Shown here piece by piece: positions 58,348 to 64,000 of a stretch of DNA of 64,000 nt (within the stretch, counting starts at the first letter, position 1; the number at the start of each line of letters is the position of its first letter). Location of the stretch: NCBI GenBank assembly GCA_029239875.1, contig JARBUD010000006.1:84657-148656 (forward strand). Direction: 5' to 3'. The position numbers were made by a program, and so were the translations under genes. Source of the stretch: Xanthobacteraceae bacterium (GTDB taxonomy: Bacteria > Pseudomonadota > Alphaproteobacteria > Rhizobiales > Xanthobacteraceae). The notes under the pieces were generated by a model, which saw nothing but the letters and a program-made list of their open reading frames with translations, was not told the DNA's origin and did not search any database.

Positions 58348-59031
58348 ATGTGCAACCTCTACAGCCACACCAGCAATGTCGAGGCGATCCGCGATCTCGT
58401 TGGTTCGCTGCGCAACCTCGCCGGCAATCTGGCGCCGCAGACCGGGATATTCCCGGACTATCCGGCGCCGATCGTTCGCACTGGCGCGGACGGTGAGCGC
58501 GAGCTCACCATGGCGCGCTGGGGCATGCCGTCGCCGCCGCAGTTCGGTGACGCGCCCGTGACGAACATCCGCAACGTCGCCTCGCCGCACTGGCGGCGAT
58601 GGACCGGGCCGGCGAGCCGCTGCCTGGTGCCGTTCACCAGCTTCAGCGAATACGCGCCGGAGCCGAACCCGGTCACGAAGCGCAAGGATGTCGTCTGGTT
58701 CGCCCTGTCAGAGGAGAGGCCGCTCGCCTTTTTCGCCGGCATCTGGACGCAGTGGAGCGGCGTGCGCGGCACAAAGGCCAACCCGGTCGTCGGCCTGCAC
58801 GACCTCTATGGCTTCCTCACCTGCGAGCCGAACGCGGTGGTGAGGCCGATCCACCCGAAGGCCATGCCCGTCATCCTCACGACGGCCGAGGAGCGCGAGG
58901 GGTGGATGCGCGCGCCCTGGAGCGAGGCCTGCGCGCTGCAGCGACCACTGCCGGATGACGGGCTGACGATCGTGTCACGTGGCGCGGCGAAGGAAGATCC
59001 CGCGACAGAAGCGGAGCCCACGCTCCTCTAG
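58348..59031 (+). CDS. SOS response-associated peptidase (SRAP/YedK/HMCES family)
   Basis: [17 protein letters not shown] with Cys2; [37 protein letters not shown]. Confidence 0.88.
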   Translation: MCNLYSHTSNVEAIRDLVGSLRNLAGNLAPQTGIFPDYPAPIVRTGADGERELTMARWGMPSPPQFGDAPVTNIRNVASPHWRRWTGPASRCLVPFTSFSEYAPEPNPVTKRKDVVWFALSEERPLAFFAGIWTQWSGVRGTKANPVVGLHDLYGFLTCEPNAVVRPIHPKAMPVILTTAEEREGWMRAPWSEACALQRPLPDDGLTIVSRGAAKEDPATEAEPTLL

Positions 59032-59216
59032 GTGACCGATCTTTGGATAGACCGGCCTTAGCAATGGCGCGCGATGTCTGGTTCGACCAACCTTGTTTGA
59101 CGCCTGCCGGGCCTCGCTGAGCCCGACTGCATTCCATCCGCGTCGGGGCCGTTATTTGACAGGATGAGGTACTATGGGGTGAATTAGTCGGCGACGCACG
59201 CGGATCGGCACTACCC

Positions 59217-59606
59217 ATGCCCGTTCACATACATGTTTCGGATGAGACTATTATTGGTTTCACCGAACCTGCTCAAAGGCGGCTGCAAGAAGCCGGAGAT
59301 GCTTATGTCTCCTCCGTAATTGAAGAGGCATATCGCATCGAAGCTGGACAGAATACCTCCGGTGGGCAGGCCGAGATTACGCAGAGTATGGTTGATGATG
59401 CCGTTGTGGTCAGGCGTCACCGAGTTCCTAATCGACAGGGTGAGCGAACTAGCAAACTATTGAAAATCGGTTCAAGCGTTCTGAGTCTTCTCTCAGGCTG
59501 GATGTTTAGCCTCGATACATTTAGCACCCCTTGGTTGGCTATTCTTTTTTCATTTGTCGCCGCCCTAGCGTTTTTGACGCTAAGTCTCTCGATATTGCGG
59601 GAATAG
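59217..59606 (+). CDS. Hypothetical membrane protein with N-terminal histone-fold-like segment
   Basis: AQRRLQEAGDAYVSSVIEEAYRIEAG...AEITQSMVDDAVVVRRHR resembles histone-fold helix 2/3; C-terminal TM hairpin LLSGWMFSLDTFSTPWLAILFSFVAALAFLTLSLSI. Confidence 0.55.
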   Translation: MPVHIHVSDETIIGFTEPAQRRLQEAGDAYVSSVIEEAYRIEAGQNTSGGQAEITQSMVDDAVVVRRHRVPNRQGERTSKLLKIGSSVLSLLSGWMFSLDTFSTPWLAILFSFVAALAFLTLSLSILRE

Positions 59607-59608
59607 TT

Positions 59609-60208
59609 ATGATCGACAATGACCCGCGCCGTACCAAGGATAGCTACGGATACTTGCTTTGGACGTATCGTAGACGCGCCGGCCGTGTTGATTCGCTCTT
59701 GCGCATATATGCAGCGTTTGGCGTACTTGTGTCGGTTACAAGTACAGCTGCCTTGTTTCTAACTATTGTAAATATTGATCTGTCCTTCGCGCAGATGGCC
59801 CTCGTTTCTACCGCTGGCGTCGGTGCGGCGCTGGCGACACTTTCAGCAACTTTGTTGGTATTTCGGCGAGAGCTTCTTAATCGCAGCCGCGATATGGAGC
59901 GAGAGGATGCAGCATACCGGTTGATGATTGCATGGCATGAATTTGAGAGTGCCGCTAGAAACGCTCTAGCGACAGACGATGGGGAGCCCGAGACGACTCG
60001 TTCTGTCCGTTCGCTAATAGGCCATCTAATTACAGAAAATATTATCGATGCATTCGAGGCGGATACGCTTCAACTAGCTTTAACAGTGAGAAACCGAACG
60101 CTCCATTTTAACGAGGTGGAGGACGTCGGAGAGGTCGAATCATTGGTTATGTTCCTTAACTCGCTGGCCTCTCGTATCAGTGTCCACTCTTCGCACCGCG
60201 AGCGTTGA
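59609..60208 (+). CDS. Two-TM protein with C-terminal HEPN-like domain
   Basis: N-terminal TM pair; C-terminal helical region with RNRTLH (RNxxxH/Rx4H) in ALTVRNRTLHFNEVEDVGEVESLVMFLNSLASRI. Confidence 0.55.
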   Translation: MIDNDPRRTKDSYGYLLWTYRRRAGRVDSLLRIYAAFGVLVSVTSTAALFLTIVNIDLSFAQMALVSTAGVGAALATLSATLLVFRRELLNRSRDMEREDAAYRLMIAWHEFESAARNALATDDGEPETTRSVRSLIGHLITENIIDAFEADTLQLALTVRNRTLHFNEVEDVGEVESLVMFLNSLASRISVHSSHRER

Positions 60209-60333
60209 GGTGACGAGCAGGTTTGTCTCACTTTTAAGTCCCCGAGCACGGCGTTGCGGGTTCAGGCAGTGCGCCCCGAGGCCGCGTTCGTTGTCGATCA
60301 GGCTGCCGATGGTGTTGAGGGTAGTCATAAGCC

Positions 60334-60633
60334 TCACTCCGCCGCATCCGACTTGATCACACGCAGCGCGACCGGCGGTATGTCCGGCGGAGGGCCGCCG
60401 CCTTCGAGATCGGGGAAGAAGGCGCCGCACCGAGCCGCGTATTTCTGAGGCTTGGCGTGCTCGCTGCCGCGGCGAGGGAGCGGGCAGCTCCAAGCGACGT
60501 TGTTCAGCACCGTCAGCATCGAGGTGTCCGCGCCGTACTTCTCCGCCAGGCGCGCCAGCCGCATTTGGCCGCGGCGACGGCACAAGGTGCAGCCGAAGCG
60601 CACGATCACATAAGGATACTCGACGAGGAGCAC
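60334..60633 (-). CDS. Phage-type hypothetical protein with Cys pair (GTG start)
   Basis: VEYPYVIVRFGCTLCRRRGQMRLARLAEKYGADTSMLTVLNNVAWSCP. Confidence 0.55.
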   Translation of the reverse strand: MLLVEYPYVIVRFGCTLCRRRGQMRLARLAEKYGADTSMLTVLNNVAWSCPLPRRGSEHAKPQKYAARCGAFFPDLEGGGPPPDIPPVALRVIKSDAAE

Positions 60634-60637
60634 AGCA

Positions 60638-60880
60638 TCACTTGCCGTTGACGGCGTCCATGGTGGCGAAGGGTAGCCGGCGCGTGTAGCCGGCGGAGAT
60701 CTTCGTGCCCATGTGAACCTGCCCGGCGAGCAGCGCCCGCACGGTCTCCCGCAGATCGCCGCCGCAGGCCTCAACGGCCTGATCGACCGCCGCTTCTGGT
60801 ATCTCAACTGGTGCCGTCGAAACGGCCTTCACACCGATCTTCATGGCTTCCTCCTCGCTCAATCGCGGTATGGATTCCAT
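60638..60880 (-). CDS. Phage-type hypothetical protein
   Basis: MESIPRLSEEEAMKIGVKAVSTAPVEIPEAAVDQAVEACGGDLRETVRALLAGQ; may start at inner ATG 60844. Confidence 0.5.
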   Translation of the reverse strand: MESIPRLSEEEAMKIGVKAVSTAPVEIPEAAVDQAVEACGGDLRETVRALLAGQVHMGTKISAGYTRRLPFATMDAVNGK

Positions 60881-60914
60881 GAGAACGAAATGGGAACAAG
60901 AGGGGCCGTGACGA

Positions 60915-61232
60915 TTACCGCCGGCGCCTCTTTTTCCCATAGCGCCAAGGCTCGGCGATATGGCCGGGCAGCAGCTTCTCTGGCTCCGCCGGCGGATCGG
61001 CGTAGATGTCGGCCTCCTTGGCGGCCGTCACCATCGCCGCCCGAAACACGGCCGTCGATCCCTTGCCCGTAAGGACGTTCAGCGCGGACGCCCGCGCCGC
61101 TCGGTGCAATTTGGTCCCGGCGTAGCTCGCCGGCCACCTCTCCAGCAGGAACCGAGCCGCGCTCTCGACGTCGCTAAGCGCGCGCAGGGTCGAAGCGCTC
61201 TCCCACACATGAACCGGCTGCATCGGTATCAT
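60915..61232 (-). CDS. DUF982-like protein
   Basis: PVHVWESASTLRALSDVESAARFLLERWPAS...HRAARASALNVLTGKGS. Confidence 0.65.
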   Translation of the reverse strand: MIPMQPVHVWESASTLRALSDVESAARFLLERWPASYAGTKLHRAARASALNVLTGKGSTAVFRAAMVTAAKEADIYADPPAEPEKLLPGHIAEPWRYGKKRRRR

Positions 61233-61323
61233 GCCGACTCAACGCGTCGTCACTCGACAAGTTCGCTCTTTTCATGGCCTATAGCGGAGGTACGATAATA
61301 GCGAGCCGAAGGGAGAGAACGTA

Positions 61324-61848
61324 ATGTTAAGCAATGGGGAACGCCTAATCATATTTATGCTGACGGAACTTTATAAGCGCCTCGAAGTGGATGGCGACGT
61401 AGATGCTGAAAAGATCGCCTCCTGCATCTCACACGATGCCGAGTGGGCCCTACCGGTCCTGTATCCGACACTCCTTAAACATGAACCGTTGCCAGATCAC
61501 GTCAGGGAGACGTCAGATATACTAGATATGTATAGAATTATTCGTGCTAGCCTGCGAGATATGCAGCCCGCAGAGCGCCAGAAACTGTTGGATGAGCTAG
61601 GTCATGATGCGGACGATCTAGAATTTAGCGGTTTTGACGGCAACAATGACGCCCACTACGGTTGCTTGAGCGACTGGATGAACATCCTCGACCGCTATCA
61701 AGAGCTTCAAGAACTGCCGCACAATAGTCACTCATCTGCATCGCTGCCGCGTTACCGTTCAATGGTCCGCAGGTTCAACGAACGATGGGACGCCGTCAGA
61801 ACTCGGCACCTGGCGAGTGACGATCTCAAATACATAGTCACGGGATAG
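61324..61848 (+). CDS. YfbU family protein
   Basis: LSNGERLIIFMLTELYK, TSDILDMYRIIRASLRDM, EFSGFDGNNDAHYGCLSDWMNILDRYQELQ, LPRYRSMVRRFNERWDAVRTRHLASDDLKYIV. Confidence 0.75.
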   Translation: MLSNGERLIIFMLTELYKRLEVDGDVDAEKIASCISHDAEWALPVLYPTLLKHEPLPDHVRETSDILDMYRIIRASLRDMQPAERQKLLDELGHDADDLEFSGFDGNNDAHYGCLSDWMNILDRYQELQELPHNSHSSASLPRYRSMVRRFNERWDAVRTRHLASDDLKYIVTG

Positions 61849-61850
61849 AA

Positions 61851-61883
61851 AAAGGGCCCCGCCCTCCCGAAGGAGAGCGGGGC
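61851..61883 (-). terminator. Rho-independent terminator for leftward phage genes
   Basis: ggccccgccctccc-gaa-ggagagcggggcc hairpin, followed on the minus strand by CTTTTTC. Confidence 0.6.
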
Positions 61884-61976
61884 CAGTCATGTTGATGCCG
61901 ACGTGCGGGCCGGGGAGGCCCACGCCGCCGATGCCGGGAAAAGTCCCGGCGGCTACCCGTGCAACCCGCACGAATC

Positions 61977-62819
61977 CTAGGTGAAGAGAGCAGTCTGGCG
62001 GGCCTGCCGCGCCGTTGCCGCGTCGCTGATCAGCAGTTCCGCCGCTTCGGTGCTGCTCTTGCGGCCGATCGTGTAGCGCAGCCGCAGATCCTCCATAGGG
62101 AAGGCAGCGAACAGCCGGCGGACCTCCGGCGTGTCGTTGATCGACAGCAGGAAGGCGCCTTTCAGCGTCGCCAGCTGCGCCGCGAGCCGAGCGAACTCCG
62201 CGCGCGGGAAGACCCCCGCGCCATAGTCGTCCTCGCTGCCGTAATAGGGCGGGTCGAGATAGAACAGCACGCCCGGCCGGTCGTAGCGGTGGAGGAAGTC
62301 GCTATAGGGCAGGTTCTCGATCACGACGCCGGCAAGGCGCTCCGCCAGCGACGCGAGGAGCGGCGCGAGCTTGCGCCGGTCGACGGCGGCCGATTCCAAA
62401 GGCGACACGCCGAAGCTCCGGCCGGCCACCTTGCCGCCAAAAGCCGCCCTCTGCAGATAGAGGAAGCGCGCCGCGCGTTCGATATCCGTCAGCGTCGCCG
62501 GGTCGGTGGCCTGCAACCGCGCGAAGGTGTCGCGCGACGTGACGTTGAAGCGGAAGCTCTCCTCGAGCGCACCGGCATGCCGCTGCACCACCCGGAAGAG
62601 GTTCACCACCTCGCCCGAGACATCGTTGATGATCTCGACGGGCGGCCGGCTGGTGCGGCGAAGGAAGATGCCGCCCATGCCGATAAAGGGCTCGGCATAG
62701 GTCCGATGCCGGATCTCGCCGATTCGCTGCACGATCGCCGGCGCCAGGCGCAGCTTGCCACCGATATAGGCGGCAATCGGCCGCGTGGGTTCCACGCGGC
62801 GCAGTTCGTCAGTCTCCAT
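61977..62819 (-). CDS. D12-class DNA adenine methylase (Dam-like)
   Basis: YIGGKLRLAPAIVQRI, AEPFIGMGGIFLRR, FYLDPPYYGSEDDYG. Confidence 0.88.
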   Translation of the reverse strand: METDELRRVEPTRPIAAYIGGKLRLAPAIVQRIGEIRHRTYAEPFIGMGGIFLRRTSRPPVEIINDVSGEVVNLFRVVQRHAGALEESFRFNVTSRDTFARLQATDPATLTDIERAARFLYLQRAAFGGKVAGRSFGVSPLESAAVDRRKLAPLLASLAERLAGVVIENLPYSDFLHRYDRPGVLFYLDPPYYGSEDDYGAGVFPRAEFARLAAQLATLKGAFLLSINDTPEVRRLFAAFPMEDLRLRYTIGRKSSTEAAELLISDAATARQARQTALFT

Positions 62820-62964
62820 GATTTGGTAATCCGCGATGAGGCAGGCTCCACGCGCGCGCCGGCAGCGTCCGGTGGGTAGCCTTATCGCTAGCAGGGCTTC
62901 GCGGGTTATCTGCCAAGACTGGCCCGCGGCGGAGGGGCGTTAGTGCGCCCCGATGCCCCACCGG

Positions 62965-63201
62965 TCACGCCGGCGGGGAATGGGATGGAAGTCGCAAACG
63001 GTGGCGGCGCGCCTCCCAGCACGCGGCGATGAGCGTCGCCGCAAAGCGCTCGACCTCCTCGATCTGGCCGTGCGTATGATGGTGGCGCTCGCCGACGAGC
63101 AGCATGCCCGTCGGCAGGTCGAGGACGGCCCGCGCACCGTCGGTTGAGGGGAGCAGCACCGCGCCGAGTTGCGCCAAGCGGGCCGCCTCTACTTCACTCA
63201 T
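62965..63201 (-). CDS. Phage-type hypothetical protein
   Basis: 78 aa ORF overlapping stop of 63198..63539. Confidence 0.5.
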   Translation of the reverse strand: MSEVEAARLAQLGAVLLPSTDGARAVLDLPTGMLLVGERHHHTHGQIEEVERFAATLIAACWEARRHRLRLPSHSPPA

Positions 63202-63539
63202 CCGCCGATCCGCAGCCAATGGCGTACGGCATTCACCGCCGTGTCGCTGGCATAGGCCAGCATGGCACCGAAGGAGATACCGCCTAGCGCCAGAAGGCCG
63301 GCGAAGCCCAGCCCGATGGTCTTCATCCGCTTCCACTCTTCCGTCTGCGGCTTGATCTCCTGGCTCAGCGTCCGCTCGATCGCCTCGAAACGTGCTTCGC
63401 TCTGGTCGCGATGCTGGGCGGACACCTGCACGTCGACGTGGACGGCGACCTTCAGCTCGCCAAGCTCGTCGGCGATATGGTCCTGCCGACGCAGGACGTC
63501 GCGCAGCAGCCCGATGACCTGATCATTGCTATCGGACAT
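63198..63539 (-). CDS. Phage membrane protein (holin-like or DUF1515-like)
   Basis: 113 aa coiled region plus one TM (TIGLGFAGLLALGGISFGAMLAYA); in lysis-type cluster. Confidence 0.5.
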   Translation of the reverse strand: MSDSNDQVIGLLRDVLRRQDHIADELGELKVAVHVDVQVSAQHRDQSEARFEAIERTLSQEIKPQTEEWKRMKTIGLGFAGLLALGGISFGAMLAYASDTAVNAVRHWLRIGG

Positions 63540-63880
63540 CAGGGCCGCCCTTCATGGACAGCCGAGATCGTCACATCGAAGCCTTCCGCGACATCGTCAT
63601 AGAAGGCCGCGCAGCGAGCCACGCGCTTGTCCTCGGCGTCGGCGACGGTCTCCCAGCGCTTCTGCACCCATCGCCATTTCTCGCCTTCCTTGGGCACGAC
63701 GCGGCCCATGGGCTCGCGACACTCGGCCGGCAGGTCGGGAAGATCGATGCCGGCGGCGATGCGGCCCGTCGTGCCGGCCGCGACCGTCAGGCGTCGCTCA
63801 GTGGTCGCGCAGCCACTGCAGATCAGGGCCATCAACGCGAGCACCGTCAGCCCCGCTGTCCTGCGCGACCATGTCGTCAT
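63539..63880 (-). CDS. Rz1-like outer-membrane spanin lipoprotein (o-spanin)
   Basis: MTTWSRRTAGLTVLALMALICSGCATTERR lipoprotein-type leader; starts inside the 3' end of an Rz-like ORF in another frame. Confidence 0.65.
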   Translation of the reverse strand: MTTWSRRTAGLTVLALMALICSGCATTERRLTVAAGTTGRIAAGIDLPDLPAECREPMGRVVPKEGEKWRWVQKRWETVADAEDKRVARCAAFYDDVAEGFDVTISAVHEGRP

Positions 63881-64000
63881 ATTGAGCTTGGGCACGGGCA
63901 GCCTCCTGCTTGGCGGTTTCGGCACGGGCGAGCGCAGCGCGCAGCGCTTCGTCGGAAGCGGCGCGCTGGCGGGTGAGTTCGGCGAGTTGCGCCTGAAGGG
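63798..64000 (-). CDS. Rz-like inner-membrane spanin (i-spanin), 3' part only
   Basis: Minus-strand reading LQAQLAELTRQRAASDEALRAALARAETAKQEAARAQAQYDDMVAQDSGADGARVDGPDLQWLRDH*; truncated by window end. Confidence 0.6.
   Translation of the reverse strand, partial: LQAQLAELTRQRAASDEALRAALARAETAKQEAARAQAQYDDMVAQDSGADGARVDGPDLQWLRDH

Larger units (their letters stand above)
57875..64000. mobile_element. Prophage-like / integrated element, left part (continues past the window)
   Basis: Starts after tRNA-Arg; SRAP, DUF982, DNA adenine methylase, membrane protein and overlapping spanin pair plus low-GC cargo; no integrase in window. Confidence 0.65.

Noticed and set aside
61759-61971. 70-aa minus-strand ORF over the terminator hairpin
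   Set aside because: Runs through the hairpin and into the YfbU gene antisense; likely not coding
61959-62879. 306-aa plus-strand ORF
   Set aside because: Antisense to the Dam-family methylase with its DPPY motif
1-64000. CRISPR arrays, IS elements, rRNA genes
   Set aside because: No regularly spaced direct repeats, transposase ORFs or rRNA sequence recognised on reading; integrase also not seen in the window

Overview
High-GC, alphaproteobacterial-looking 64 kb window made of three parts. (1) About 0-32 kb: catabolic and transport gene sets. These include pxpB/pxpC-like genes with a TRAP transporter, a malonate module (matB, matA, MatR-like GntR), and a large carboxylate-type regulon with two TctABC transporters, three MmgE/PrpD proteins, three IPMDH/TtuC-type dehydrogenases, a PdxA-like protein, an AbrB-family permease, a fluoroacetate-dehalogenase-like hydrolase, a multi-domain rhodanese and three paralogous GntR regulators. 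A repeated operator-like motif (GTCAAYTGTCAACAAT) lies in front of seven transcription units in this regulon. (2) About 32-52 kb: a urease locus (ureE, ureF, fused ureAB, ureC, ureG, ureD) downstream of a two-subunit N,N-dimethylformamidase-like enzyme, a Rieske-oxygenase-like protein lacking canonical metal ligands, a Sel1 protein, an unknown protein and a Urt-type ABC transporter. Divergent from these is a soluble response regulator / hybrid kinase / leaderless substrate-binding-protein signalling operon. (3) About 52-64 kb: housekeeping genes with tRNA-Glu, tRNA-Pro and tRNA-Arg. A prophage-like segment starts just after tRNA-Arg (SRAP peptidase, DUF982, Dam methylase, overlapping spanin pair at the right edge). 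It carries two lower-GC cargo loci: a YfbU-family gene and a two-gene membrane module (histone-fold-like TM protein plus TM protein with a HEPN-like RNxxxH motif), which is the best candidate here for an undescribed system. All calls come from reading the sequence and translations; no searches were run.
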